NCBI GenBank assembly: GCA_905182565.1
Contig: CAJJCB010000024.1
Location: forward strand, 1 to 64,000
Direction of reading: 5' to 3'
DNA length: 64,000 bases
Source: Acidimicrobiaceae bacterium
GTDB lineage: Bacteria; Actinomycetota; Acidimicrobiia; Acidimicrobiales; Poriferisodalaceae
Numbering within the stretch: the first letter of the stretch is position 1; every line of letters starts with the position of its first letter. The notes beneath the pieces are model-generated. The model was not told the origin of the DNA. It searched no databases and saw only the letters and a program-made list of their open reading frames with translations. Shown here piece by piece: positions 18,314 to 26,945 of the stretch. A program made the translations under genes and the position numbers.

Positions 18314-19192
18314 TTACTCGTTCACTTCCAGTGAATACGAGTCGCCGTCTCGCTTTAGGATCCCTGCTGTAGGCGATCCGAAATGAGTGCCGATTACTAG
18401 AGTTTCGCCATCGGCCCAATCGAGAAAGGCGTCATATCTGCTTTGGCGTGCTAGATCCGGATCGGTATCAAAACTTGAACTCAATTCAGGGTTCGCAATT
18501 TGGATAGGGCTGTGTGTCATATCTCCGGTAATAATCGCACGTTTTCCCTGATCCTGAATGACTACCGAGACATGGCCCGGAGTGTGGCCCGGGGTCGACT
18601 GAAAACTAACGCCGGGACACAACTCGAAATCTTGGCTGACTAGATCTGCCAGCCCTGCATCGGTTATTGGTGCTACTGAGTCTTCAAAGACAGGATCTCC
18701 AAACAAATCTTCAGTGACACTCCAATGATCGAATTCTTCCTTAACGAAAACGTATTGTGCATTTGGAAAAGTTGGGATCCATTCTCCATCAACTAACCGA
18801 GTGTTCCACCCGACGTGATCCACGTGAAGGTGCGTGCAAACCACGTGTGTGATCGTGTCAGGGGCATAACCTGCGTCGACTAAATCTTCAAGGAAAGGCC
18901 CTTGGCTTTCATGCCACAGCGGGTTACCGCGCTGTTTGTCGTTGCCCACGCATGTGTCAACAGCAATTCTGTAATCGCCAGTATCAATGATGCAACAATG
19001 AATTTTCTGCAGAAGGTAGCCATTTTCATCAACGAAATGCGGTTGAAGCCATGTTGCTTTTTCGGCCAGCTCTAGAACTGCTGTGCGGTCGAACCCCTTA
19101 AACATGAACTTAGGAGAGGTTGGAGTCGAGGACTCGGGTACTGAAGTAATAGTGATGCCGCCGACGGACCACGTCAGAATGTCGGTATTCAT
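18314..19192 (-). CDS. Metallo-beta-lactamase-fold hydrolase
   Basis: 292 residues from the ATG at 19192, chosen over a GTG at 19201 because GAAAGG lies eight bases before the ATG but touches the GTG. The metal motif is CTHLHVDHVGW (HxHxDH), followed by the histidine in STPGHTPGHVSV and an aspartate in IITGDMTH. The zinc/iron site looks complete. Members of this branch include lactonases and aryl- or thioester hydrolases. It stands alone, convergent with the beta-oxidation run, and has a short palindrome (19215-19227) just upstream that may be an operator. Confidence 0.85.
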   Translation of the reverse strand: MNTDILTWSVGGITITSVPESSTPTSPKFMFKGFDRTAVLELAEKATWLQPHFVDENGYLLQKIHCCIIDTGDYRIAVDTCVGNDKQRGNPLWHESQGPFLEDLVDAGYAPDTITHVVCTHLHVDHVGWNTRLVDGEWIPTFPNAQYVFVKEEFDHWSVTEDLFGDPVFEDSVAPITDAGLADLVSQDFELCPGVSFQSTPGHTPGHVSVVIQDQGKRAIITGDMTHSPIQIANPELSSSFDTDPDLARQSRYDAFLDWADGETLVIGTHFGSPTAGILKRDGDSYSLEVNE

Positions 19193-19555
19193 ATTGAGCA
19201 CCTTTCGAATGCATAACTAACTTAGTTAAGTTGAGCGTGTGGAAAAATATAGCCTTGTGCCAGAGGTTTGGTTCAAGACTCGTATCGTATGTCGCAATTC
19301 GAGTCTGTGCATTTTCAAAAGAAGGGGGTACATGGATCGTCATCTCGGTCGATGCCTTAAACACAAGATATTTCGTCTTGCTGGGGGATAAATAAAATTT
19401 AAATAGGTGGTGATCTGACGTGGGGACCGGCATGTTGCAAGTACTCAAGCAAGATTTTACTCGATGTGGGCTAACTCAAAAAGAAGAAAAGCCTTAAGTG
19501 GTTAACAGGCCTAGAAGAGTGCGCATTTACGTTGTTTTTCTGTAAAGATGCGTGC
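19193..19555. other. Intergenic region between divergent genes, 363 bases
   Basis: No gene recognised. It separates the minus-strand metallo-beta-lactamase gene from the plus-strand aldolase operon and so should hold both promoters. It contains the palindrome at 19215-19227. The rest is A+T-richer than the flanking genes, with no convincing coding frame in either direction. Confidence 0.5.
19215..19227. promoter_or_regulatory. Candidate operator palindrome AACTAACTTAGTT
   Basis: A 13-base inverted repeat with arms AACTAA and TTAGTT around a single central base, 23 bases upstream of the chosen start of the metallo-beta-lactamase gene. Size and placement suit a dimeric repressor of the TetR or MarR type. 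No regulator gene is adjacent, so this rests only on symmetry. Confidence 0.3.
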
Positions 19556-20329
19556 ATGCGTTCGAACCAAGTAAAGGACCTCTTAGCTCAAGGTGAAACG
19601 GTCTACGGGACCATGATCTTTGAATTTCTAAGCGCCGGACTACCACAAATTTTGCAGAATGGGGGAGCTCAATTTGTCTTTTATGACATGGAACACAGTG
19701 GGTTTTCCATGTCAGAAATGAAGACCCAGCTTGCCCTCTGTCGAGGACTGGGTATTACTCCTTTGGTGAGACCTCCGGACACGACTTACCAGTACACATC
19801 TCGACTTTTGGATCTCGGGGCTATGGGAATGCTTTTCCAAATGTGTGAGACGGCTGAGCAAGCAGAAGAATTCGTAAAGTGGACGCGATACCCGCCATCT
19901 GGAAGGCGCGGAGCAATGTTTGGTGGAGCACATGATGACTACAGCTCTCTGACGGTTCCAGAAATAATTGAAGGAGCCCATGACAGGACAATGGTATGTG
20001 TCCTCATAGAGTCAGAAAAAGGAGTAGCTAACGCGGAAGAAATTATGGCTGTGCCAGGTGTTGATGTTGCTCACCTTGGCCACGGAGATCTTTCATTGTC
20101 GCTAGAGGTACCAGGAGAAACAGAGCATCCCAGGATGCAGGACTCTATTGACAAGATTCTTGAAGCTTGCGAAAATAACGGTAAGGCAGCTGCTTGCCTT
20201 GCGGGTGACGTCGCAACGGGGCAGGACTGGATCCGGCGAGGTTTTCGAATGGTGAGCTACAGCTATGATATCGGGCTAATGACCTCTGCCTTGGCCAGTG
20301 GGATTCAGGCATTAAGAGGAGATAGCTGA
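19556..20329 (+). CDS. HpcH/HpaI-family aldolase
   Basis: 257 residues from the ATG at 19556; a GTG/TTG-type start at 19532 is open but no better. TIM-barrel class II pyruvate aldolase family: FVFYDMEHSGFSMSEM, PLVRPPD (substrate-carboxylate arginine), and the metal ligands E in VCVLIESEKGVANAEEI and D in VAHLGHGDLSLSL. These enzymes split or make C-C bonds using pyruvate or glyoxylate-type ketoacids (HpaI, GarL, citramalyl-CoA-lyase relatives). Its TGA overlaps the ATG of the next gene by one base (TGATG), so it is the first gene of a coupled aldolase-dioxygenase-dioxygenase unit. Confidence 0.85.
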   Translation: MRSNQVKDLLAQGETVYGTMIFEFLSAGLPQILQNGGAQFVFYDMEHSGFSMSEMKTQLALCRGLGITPLVRPPDTTYQYTSRLLDLGAMGMLFQMCETAEQAEEFVKWTRYPPSGRRGAMFGGAHDDYSSLTVPEIIEGAHDRTMVCVLIESEKGVANAEEIMAVPGVDVAHLGHGDLSLSLEVPGETEHPRMQDSIDKILEACENNGKAAACLAGDVATGQDWIRRGFRMVSYSYDIGLMTSALASGIQALRGDS

Positions 20330-21126
20330 TGCTAACAGATGAACAGAAACACGAATTTAAGGACACAGGTTGGCTAATACTCAGCGACGTTTTCGATAAC
20401 TCTGAAGTCGAAATGCTTAGCGAAGCAGCGCTTGAGGTGCTTGAGAGAACAGGACCAGAAGTAGGGCGCGAAGCAGATGGGAGTCCCCACGTTTGCTGGG
20501 GCATGCATTTATTTGATGAACGACTCAAAGCATTAACTCACCACCCTGCGATTGTTGAAAGCAGCCGAGAAATACTGGAGAATGACATATACATTCACCA
20601 GTCCCGTATCAATATGAAACAAACAAACGGTTCTATCGTGGCATGGCATCAAGATTTTGGCACTTACCATCGCGTAGACGGAGTACCGGATCCTCGTGGG
20701 ATTATGATCGCCGTTTTTTTAGATGATGTAACTGATGTAAATGCTCCGCTGCTCGCTGTGCCTGGCTCTCACAAAGAAGGCCTGGTCTCAACAGCGAACC
20801 TTGATCCCTCTTCGGCAGATTTTGAGCAAGTCTCTAAATATCGCTATGACATTACTACTGAGACAATGAGAAGCCTGGTTAAGGCCAATGGTTTGACATC
20901 AATTACTGCTAAGGCAGGATCGGTGTTGCTCATGGACATGACGGTGGTTCACGGATCGACGGTAAACATTAGTCCTTTCAGACGTCTACTGCTATACATC
21001 AACGTGTGCCCGGTAGATAATCGAGGAGAAAGTTTTGAGAGACCAGAATACTACGCAGCGCGCGACTTTTCGCCTATCGAAGCGAGTTCTCCTGAAGGCC
21101 TTCGACAATACGTAGCCGCCAGATGA
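20329..21126 (+). CDS. Phytanoyl-CoA dioxygenase (PhyH) family Fe(II)/2OG oxygenase
   Basis: 265 residues. The iron facial triad is visible as WHQD (HxD) in VAWHQDFGTYHRVDG and a distal His in VVHGSTVN, with the 2-oxoglutarate arginine in PFRRLLLYIN. The core strand ends LLMDMTVVHGS and the central LLAVPGSHKEG is typical of the family, which hydroxylates diverse substrates (phytanoyl-CoA, ectoine, secondary metabolites). It is the middle gene of a coupled three-gene unit: it overlaps the aldolase stop by one base and the next start by four (ATGA). The neighbours argue for a catabolic hydroxylation rather than alpha-oxidation of phytanate, but the substrate is unknown. Confidence 0.88.
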   Translation: MLTDEQKHEFKDTGWLILSDVFDNSEVEMLSEAALEVLERTGPEVGREADGSPHVCWGMHLFDERLKALTHHPAIVESSREILENDIYIHQSRINMKQTNGSIVAWHQDFGTYHRVDGVPDPRGIMIAVFLDDVTDVNAPLLAVPGSHKEGLVSTANLDPSSADFEQVSKYRYDITTETMRSLVKANGLTSITAKAGSVLLMDMTVVHGSTVNISPFRRLLLYINVCPVDNRGESFERPEYYAARDFSPIEASSPEGLRQYVAAR

Positions 21127-21992
21127 CAACTGGATCTGTCACCCCGATAGATAAATCTGGGTTTGGTGCATATGTGAATCTTTCGGTAGAAGGTCAAGTC
21201 TTTGATGGCTCATTTTCCAAGTTTTTATTAGATGCCTTGGAATCTCATTCGGTATTAGTTCTTAAGGAGTCAGCTCTGAAGTCTGAAACGTTTGTGGGTT
21301 TAGCCGCAAGCATGGGGAACTTGGAGATTTTGCCAGAAGCTGAAAAACGAAATACTGAATTTCCTGCGATTTTTGACTTAACAAATGTTGGGGAAGATGG
21401 TCACATAGTTCAATTCGATGAGCCTCAGTCAGTTTTCCTGAGGGGAACTGAGCGCTGGCACACAGATAGTTCTTTCCGAGAAATTCCTTGTTTGTGTACT
21501 TTGCTTAATGCCGTAGAAGTTCCGGAACAAGGTGGGAATACTTTATTCGCAGACATGCGCGCCGCCTATGAAGCCATTCCCGAAGATTTGAAACTCATTG
21601 TGGATTCACTAAAAGTGGTTCACAGCTACGCTTATTCTCGGGCTAACAATCCTGGAAAGCTAGAGGAGATGAGCCAGGCTGAATTAGCTAAGTACCCTCC
21701 TGCTACACATCCTCTCATTCGAACTCATGCAGACGGTAGCCGTTCTTTCTATATGGGCGGGCACGCCTCTCATCTAGAGGGCATGCCAGTTGATGAAGGA
21801 AGAAATTTGCTTTCAGAACTGCTGGAAATCTCAACGCAGAAACAATTTGTTTACAGCCATCAATGGAGTCCCGGGGATCTTGTGATTTGGGATAATCGTT
21901 CAACGCTGCATCGTCTAGAACCCTATGATATAGCTGGCCATAGACGCATCATGCGAAGAATAACTGTTAAAGGAACGGAAATAGTTCGGTAG
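21123..21992 (+). CDS. TauD/TfdA-family Fe(II)/2OG dioxygenase
   Basis: 289 residues. HxD is in ERWHTDSSFREIPC, and the distal His and Arg lie in SPGDLVIWDNRSTLHRLEPYDIAGHRRIMRRI. The order and spacing fit the taurine/2,4-D dioxygenase family, which couples 2-oxoglutarate decarboxylation to substrate hydroxylation and often cleavage of a C-S or C-O bond. It starts four bases inside the PhyH gene (ATGA), so translation is coupled. Two different 2OG oxygenases in series after an aldolase suggest sequential oxidation and carbon-carbon cleavage of one substrate (inference). Confidence 0.9.
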   Translation: MTTGSVTPIDKSGFGAYVNLSVEGQVFDGSFSKFLLDALESHSVLVLKESALKSETFVGLAASMGNLEILPEAEKRNTEFPAIFDLTNVGEDGHIVQFDEPQSVFLRGTERWHTDSSFREIPCLCTLLNAVEVPEQGGNTLFADMRAAYEAIPEDLKLIVDSLKVVHSYAYSRANNPGKLEEMSQAELAKYPPATHPLIRTHADGSRSFYMGGHASHLEGMPVDEGRNLLSELLEISTQKQFVYSHQWSPGDLVIWDNRSTLHRLEPYDIAGHRRIMRRITVKGTEIVR

Positions 21993-22051
21993 ATAATGAT
22001 GTGCTGTTGTTTGCATTAACAAAGCTATCAGGGTGAATCAATGCTCTGGGA

Positions 22052-22609
22052 CTAGTTGGGGTTGCGTCCGATTAAAGCAAGAAACTTGTCAGGCTCACTT
22101 GAACCATCAGGCACCGCTACTGGCGCTTTAACTAACTTCCATTTCAAGGCGGTCTCGTGCATCGCTCCAATTATCGCAGCTGAAATTTCGCAGAGGTCGC
22201 TTGGTAGCTCTGGATCTATAGCCACGGCTTTTCCAATATCCCAAGCATGGGCTAACGAGTCCCATTGGACAATTTGAATCCACTTGTCGACGGACATCGG
22301 ACCGAACCAGAAAGTTCCTTCATGGTTGAGAACATCTGGCTGGTCTAAGGCTTCAAGGACAGCGTCTCTAGCTTGACCCCAGCGATCCACAGGCTGATCT
22401 GCTTCAGCAGCCATTGAAGGCGGAACTGTTTCCCCAGTCTTCAAAGTGGCTGTCATGGCATCCAAGACTCCACAATGGTGCTTTAACACATCTCTGGCTG
22501 ACCATTCATCGCAGGGTGAGTCGAAATCCCAAGAGTCATCGGGAACCCGACGCACGACTGCATCAAAAACGTAAATGGCCCTAGTGAAATTTGTGAGATT
22601 GGTAGTCAT
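22052..22609 (-). CDS. TIGR03086-family DinB-fold protein
   Basis: 185 residues. The N-terminal helix with CDEWSARDVLKHHCGVLDAM is the signature of actinobacterial TIGR03086/MDMPI-N proteins; the histidine in this helix is the usual metal ligand. Later VDKWIQIVQWDSLAHAWDIGKAVAID fits the fold's third and fourth helices. DinB proteins often use metal-bound small thiols for isomerisation or conjugation. It lies 32 bases downstream of a VOC gene on the same strand and may be co-transcribed with it. No substrate is indicated. Confidence 0.82.
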   Translation of the reverse strand: MTTNLTNFTRAIYVFDAVVRRVPDDSWDFDSPCDEWSARDVLKHHCGVLDAMTATLKTGETVPPSMAAEADQPVDRWGQARDAVLEALDQPDVLNHEGTFWFGPMSVDKWIQIVQWDSLAHAWDIGKAVAIDPELPSDLCEISAAIIGAMHETALKWKLVKAPVAVPDGSSEPDKFLALIGRNPN

Positions 22610-22641
22610 AGTGTTCCCCCTTGGATCAGAACTAACTTTAT

Positions 22642-23421
22642 TTAGTCTCGAAGATAGACTCGGAGACCAGCAATCATAAGTTGATCATCGTTAACGTAAC
22701 AATTTCTTTGCTTGGCAGAAGCTAACACGGCATCTCGATCGGCGCAGACTAAGTCAATTCCACCCAGACCTTCGCCTCGACCATCGGTGTCTTCAACGAA
22801 TCGCACAGTGGCGTTTTCGAATGCGATGTTATATACACCGTCGGATTCGCTCCAAACTTCGGTTTGAGCTATCTGCCCCCACCTGGTTGCCAACCTCAGT
22901 GGATCAGGACTTTGCAATTCTGCTGCGGCTATTGCTTTGACTCTGTCATCTCGCACGTAAGGCTGCCAGTAACTTCCGGCAGGCCACCATGGTCCGCCAG
23001 GCTCTTCAGTTGTATCTGAAGTCATCTGGTCCATTTCGAAGAAACTACCGCCCGTGTCTGCCGGGTGAAGTTGAATACCGTGAAAGCCACTTTTTTGGTA
23101 GTTCATGTCATTCGCTATGCGCACGCCCAACTGATTTACGTGGTTTATTCTGACTTCCACGTCATCTACCTGGTTGATAACCATATACCCGCCGTCACCT
23201 TTACGGCGGTCTATATAGCGTCCCCCAGCGGTGTTCTCTTCCACCGGTGTCACGCATTCAATAAACTGACTGCCTATAGGCCACAACGTATTCTTAAGTC
23301 CAAATGCCCCGACTCCAGGGTCCATATGGCAGGCCTCTAAACCTAAAATGTTCTGAATGTCAAGAGCTGTTTCTCGAAGGTCAGTAGTTACTACTGCGAT
23401 TTGCCGTAATCGAATCCACAT
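22642..23421 (-). CDS. VOC (glyoxalase/bleomycin-resistance fold) protein
   Basis: 259 residues, long enough for two VOC modules. The start RLRQIAVVTTDLRETALDIQNILGLEACH is a classic VOC strand-helix, followed by KSGFHGIQLHPADTGGSFFEMDQM, which supplies the metal H and E of the first half. The second half, from about residue 170, is more divergent (YNIAFENATVRFVEDTDGRGEGLGGIDLV). VOC proteins are metal-dependent isomerases, dioxygenases or lyases. It shares a strand with the DinB-fold gene and lies near another VOC gene and an AhpD-like gene, suggesting a small module for modifying an unknown metabolite. Confidence 0.8.
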   Translation of the reverse strand: MWIRLRQIAVVTTDLRETALDIQNILGLEACHMDPGVGAFGLKNTLWPIGSQFIECVTPVEENTAGGRYIDRRKGDGGYMVINQVDDVEVRINHVNQLGVRIANDMNYQKSGFHGIQLHPADTGGSFFEMDQMTSDTTEEPGGPWWPAGSYWQPYVRDDRVKAIAAAELQSPDPLRLATRWGQIAQTEVWSESDGVYNIAFENATVRFVEDTDGRGEGLGGIDLVCADRDAVLASAKQRNCYVNDDQLMIAGLRVYLRD

Positions 23422-23567
23422 AGCAAATACATTATGCCTAGAACAAGGTTTGTGCTCGAAGTCTGGCTAACAAATTCCTTTGTTCTCGCGACCTATTGAG
23501 TAATAAAAACTATCCCAACGAACCAATAACGAAGGTTTCTGTTCTGAGGACTGCTCAGATTCGCAAC

Positions 23568-23960
23568 TTAGTGGCTATGCGGTTCAGGGCGAGTCGAGTT
23601 GTCCGAACGTCCTGCAAGGTACTCATCCAAGGCCTCCACCGCATAGTTGGCATGAACCAACGCGGACCCATCCCCCTGCATAACTGCGACGTTAAGTACC
23701 TCATAGATCTCTTCACGCGAAGCTTTAGCTTTGAGGCAAGCACGAACATGAAACGTAATGCATACATCGCATTTCATAGTTACGACAAGAGCCAACGCCA
23801 CTAGTTCTTTTGTGCGCTGGTCCAAAGCCCCAGCCTTCATGGATAGGTCATGAGTTGCCCAGTAACTCTCATACATCTCAGGATTATGGTCAACTAGTTT
23901 CTTGCCGGCGGAAGCATTTCGCTTCAAGCGGCTTCGAAAGCCATCTGAATTGTGTGACAT
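23568..23960 (-). CDS. Carboxymuconolactone decarboxylase / AhpD-family protein
   Basis: 130 residues. LDQRTKELVALALVVTMKCDVCITFHVRACLKAKASREEI is the family core; C64 and C67 form a CxxC with H71 placed as in AhpD-type thiol peroxidase partners. This redox version of the fold is more likely an alkylhydroperoxidase-like protein than a true decarboxylase, which usually lacks the CxxC. It diverges from the VOC gene at 23991 across just 30 bases containing a perfect inverted repeat (23970-23982), so the pair may share one regulator. Confidence 0.86.
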   Translation of the reverse strand: MSHNSDGFRSRLKRNASAGKKLVDHNPEMYESYWATHDLSMKAGALDQRTKELVALALVVTMKCDVCITFHVRACLKAKASREEIYEVLNVAVMQGDGSALVHANYAVEALDEYLAGRSDNSTRPEPHSH

Positions 23961-23969
23961 AAAAGAGAC

Positions 23970-23982
23970 GTTAGCGCCTAAC
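23970..23982. promoter_or_regulatory. Candidate operator GTTAG-CGC-CTAAC between divergent genes
   Basis: Two perfect 5-base arms around a 3-base spacer fill much of the 30-base gap between the AhpD-like gene (start 23960, minus) and the VOC gene (start 23991, plus). The position would let one bound dimer affect both genes. The element is short, so chance is possible. Confidence 0.35.
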
Positions 23983-23990
23983 CTTGTGTC

Positions 23991-24686
23991 ATGGCCTTAC
24001 ATCCCAACGGCGTTAATCATTTAGCCATATCAACAACTGATATGAAAGCACAGTTGACTTTTTTTGCTGAAGTTCTTGGATGCCCGACGAAAGCACTGTA
24101 TTGGATGCACGGCGTAGACGGCTGTTACCACGGCTTCGCTGAGCTATCTACAGATAGTTATGTAGCGTTTGTGCAACATCCAGACAATAGTGAAAAAATT
24201 GAATGGGGAATAACGCATGCAGGTAACGGGGCCTTACCAGTCACGCGAGGAGCGATGCAACACGTAGCGTTTAACGTGGATAACAGCGACGAACTTCTAA
24301 CGATGAGAGACAGAATACGAGCTAACAATATTCAAGTGCTAGGGCCGCTTGATCATGGTTTTATCCAATCCATATACTTCGCCGGTCCTGAAGGACTAAG
24401 TCTCGAAATTTGCGTTGGGAGTGATATCGATGAAGAAGCTTGGATCGATCCGGAGGTAAAGGATCTCTGCGAGATTACTGATGTCGAAATGGAAGCCCTG
24501 AAAAACCCTGAGGAATACACAGCCGCTGATGAGCTTCTTCCTAATCCAGCCTTTGATAGCTCTCAGCCTCACATGCATTACCCGCCCGGGATTTTAGAAA
24601 AAGTTATGAGTGTCCCTGACGAAGTCGTATGGGAACGATTCAGCGAGACACAACCGCCCGTAGTGAACCAAGCCATGGAAAGTTAA
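23991..24686 (+). CDS. VOC-family protein
   Basis: 231 residues. NGVNHLAISTTDMKAQLTFFAEVLGCPTKALYWM gives the first VOC strand with a metal histidine, GAMQHVAFNVDNSDELLTMRDRIRANNIQVLGP the second module, and SIYFAGPEGLSLEICVG the closing glutamate motif. So one complete VOC metal site (H..H..E) is likely. The C-terminal 80 residues are an acidic extension of unknown role. Its TAA overlaps the ATG of the MFS transporter by one base (TAATG), indicating that enzyme and transporter are made together, perhaps handling the same small molecule. Confidence 0.85.
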   Translation: MALHPNGVNHLAISTTDMKAQLTFFAEVLGCPTKALYWMHGVDGCYHGFAELSTDSYVAFVQHPDNSEKIEWGITHAGNGALPVTRGAMQHVAFNVDNSDELLTMRDRIRANNIQVLGPLDHGFIQSIYFAGPEGLSLEICVGSDIDEEAWIDPEVKDLCEITDVEMEALKNPEEYTAADELLPNPAFDSSQPHMHYPPGILEKVMSVPDEVVWERFSETQPPVVNQAMES

Positions 24687-25966
24687 TGCCGACTGCGGCA
24701 CGTCTGAACGAGCCACACGTTTTTAGAGTCGAGGTAGTTTCTGCTGGTTCGCTTAGTCGATCGCAGGTCGTGGGAAATCAAAACCAACGCCTTTTGACCG
24801 CACATTTCCTGATACTTTGCTTTTCGGCATTTTTTTCTGCCCTAGGTTTTTCCTCTGCATTACCATTGATCTCTCGTTTCGTATCGACTGACTTAGGCGG
24901 GGGAGATCTAAAAATTGGAATAGCGTTTGGTATTTTTTCATTTTCTGCAGTGCTGATGCGTCCCTGGATCGGGCGGTTAGGGGATTGGAAGGGTAGACGA
25001 GTACTCATCGCTGGGGGCAGTTTTGTTACAGCGGTGATTCTGGCGCTACATGCCTTAGCCGATACTTACACGTGGTTACTTGTTGCTCGCTTAGCAATGG
25101 GCGCAGTTCAGGGTGCTTTCTTTGTCGGTACTGTTACTTTGACCACTGACCTTGCGCCGGAAAGTAGGCGCGGAGAAGCAGCAAGCTATTTTTCGGTGGC
25201 TATCTATGGTGGGATGGCTTTCGGCCCTTGGGTAGGAGAACTAGCCTCAGACCGATGGGGGTTTGATGGAGGGTTTCTCATCGGTGCGATCTGCATGGGT
25301 ATAGCTGCGGTGATCGGGTGCTGGCTACCTGACTTCGTAAATCCTGATGATCGAGTGAAGGCGGCTGAAGGACCTAATCCGAAACAGAAACAAAAATTAC
25401 TCTATCGTTCTGCTCTATGGCCGGGAGCCGTCTTAGCCATGGGGCTAATGATATTTCCGGCGATGCAAGGGTTCATGCCGAAATTGCTAGATGAACGCTC
25501 CCTAGGTGATGCTGGCCCAATTTTCGCTTCCTACGGAATGATAGTTCTGTTTATGCGTCTTATCTGTAGCAAACTCCCTGACATCTTAGGCACTGCCAAA
25601 ACCGTAGCAATCGCACTTATAGGTTCATCTATTGGAATGCTGATAATGGGAAGTTTTGTAAGCCGGACCGGAATGTTTGTTGGTGCTGCCGTAATCGCCG
25701 CTGGAGGATCGTTGCTTTATCCAGCTCTAATGGTCGCAGCTGTAGATGGCGTGCCGTCTAACGAGCGTGCAAGAGCAATGGGTACTTTCACAATGTTTTT
25801 TGAACTATCAGGTGGAGTCGGAGGACCGATACTAGGGATAGTTGCGTGGACGGCAGGCACGACTGTGGCTGCTTTCTATGGCGCATCTCTAATAGCTCTC
25901 TTGGGCCTTCCAGTGCTATTCGCATGGAACCGTAATCAAATCTCTAAACAAGACAATAGACAGTAA
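24686..25966 (+). CDS. MFS transporter
   Basis: 426 residues from the ATG at 24686, which overlaps the preceding stop by one base; an upstream in-frame start at 24629 would lie inside that gene. About twelve hydrophobic segments are visible, beginning near residue 35 (HFLILCFSAFFSALGFSSALPLI). The loop after the second helix, MRPWIGRLGDWKGRRVLI, is the conserved MFS motif (RxGDxxGRR). It most resembles sugar- or drug-efflux type proton antiporters. Coupling to the VOC gene suggests export or uptake of that enzyme's product or substrate. Confidence 0.88.
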   Translation: MPTAARLNEPHVFRVEVVSAGSLSRSQVVGNQNQRLLTAHFLILCFSAFFSALGFSSALPLISRFVSTDLGGGDLKIGIAFGIFSFSAVLMRPWIGRLGDWKGRRVLIAGGSFVTAVILALHALADTYTWLLVARLAMGAVQGAFFVGTVTLTTDLAPESRRGEAASYFSVAIYGGMAFGPWVGELASDRWGFDGGFLIGAICMGIAAVIGCWLPDFVNPDDRVKAAEGPNPKQKQKLLYRSALWPGAVLAMGLMIFPAMQGFMPKLLDERSLGDAGPIFASYGMIVLFMRLICSKLPDILGTAKTVAIALIGSSIGMLIMGSFVSRTGMFVGAAVIAAGGSLLYPALMVAAVDGVPSNERARAMGTFTMFFELSGGVGGPILGIVAWTAGTTVAAFYGASLIALLGLPVLFAWNRNQISKQDNRQ

Positions 25967-26024
25967 TTTTCAGTTGTTTTAAGCTCCATGCGAACCGTAG
26001 CGAAAGCAGCTATAGATATGCGGG

Positions 26025-26921
26025 CTAACGGCTCTCTTCATTAAAGGTGGGGGAGAAGTGCTTTAAAAGGAATTTCGCAACTGCGGAAGTAAACGCGTCG
26101 TTATCATCGCCAGCGACCATGTGTCCAGTTCCGGCGACGTCAACGAATTCGGCTTCGGGTTTTATATCCAAAAATTTTTTGACGGCTTCAGGAGTTACTA
26201 AATCTGACTGCTGGCCTCGAACTAATAGCACTGGCGTCTCCACTGCGCGCAGTCCTTCTGCCATTATTTTGCTAGTACGTGCCATAGAAATGCTCATTAA
26301 GTCAGGCGAATTTGTGTCGAACCAAGGTTTAGAGGAAACATATGCAGGATCCCATCGCCATATCCACCTGCCGTCTTCACGTTGTTGAAGCACTTTACTC
26401 AAACCAGCTGAGTTGGTCGCTTTTTTCCGATGGGGGTTATAAGCGGCAATAGCGGACGCAGCCTCGTCAAGCGTTCGGAAGCCCTCAGGATGCCCGGCCA
26501 TGAATGAGATCACTCGCCTGGCGCCTTCTACATCAAAGTCCGGAGTTATGTCTACGAGAACTACAGCTTCGAATAGCTGCTGGTTGTGTAAACGCTGTGC
26601 CGCTAAGCAGCCCATTCCGCCCATGGAAGCCCCAACGACAGCGGGACGCCTGGACAAACTTGAAACTAGTGCTTGTATGTCTCTTCCGACATCGTCGGAG
26701 TCGTAGTGAGCGTCCGGTGACCAATCGCTGTCCCCATGACCTCTTGCATCTACTGTGATGACAAAGTAACCCTGTCCAGACAGCGAAGAGGCAGTCTTTT
26801 TCCAAGCGTGCCGATTCTGGCCAGCTCCATGGAACATCATTACGGGTGGGTTTTTAGGGTCTCCCCACTGATCGGCCGTTAGATAAAGACCTTCTGAGGC
26901 AGCGATTCTAATTGTGTGCAC
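26025..26921 (-). CDS. Alpha/beta hydrolase
   Basis: 298 residues. The oxyanion region is MMFHGAGQNRHAW, a second loop is VDARGHGDSDWSPDAHY, the nucleophile S99 is in VVGASMGGMG, the acid is probably in LVRGQQSDLVTPE, and the histidine is in VAGTGHMVAGDDND near residue 272. The catalytic triad appears intact. The GHGDSD loop and the C-terminal layout are those of general esterase, haloperoxidase-like and C-C hydrolases, so the substrate is open. It is followed 24 bases upstream by an SDR gene on the same strand, so the SDR and this gene probably form a pair. Confidence 0.87.
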   Translation of the reverse strand: MHTIRIAASEGLYLTADQWGDPKNPPVMMFHGAGQNRHAWKKTASSLSGQGYFVITVDARGHGDSDWSPDAHYDSDDVGRDIQALVSSLSRRPAVVGASMGGMGCLAAQRLHNQQLFEAVVLVDITPDFDVEGARRVISFMAGHPEGFRTLDEAASAIAAYNPHRKKATNSAGLSKVLQQREDGRWIWRWDPAYVSSKPWFDTNSPDLMSISMARTSKIMAEGLRAVETPVLLVRGQQSDLVTPEAVKKFLDIKPEAEFVDVAGTGHMVAGDDNDAFTSAVAKFLLKHFSPTFNEESR

Positions 26922-26945
26922 GAGAAGACATACTACGCATATCTT

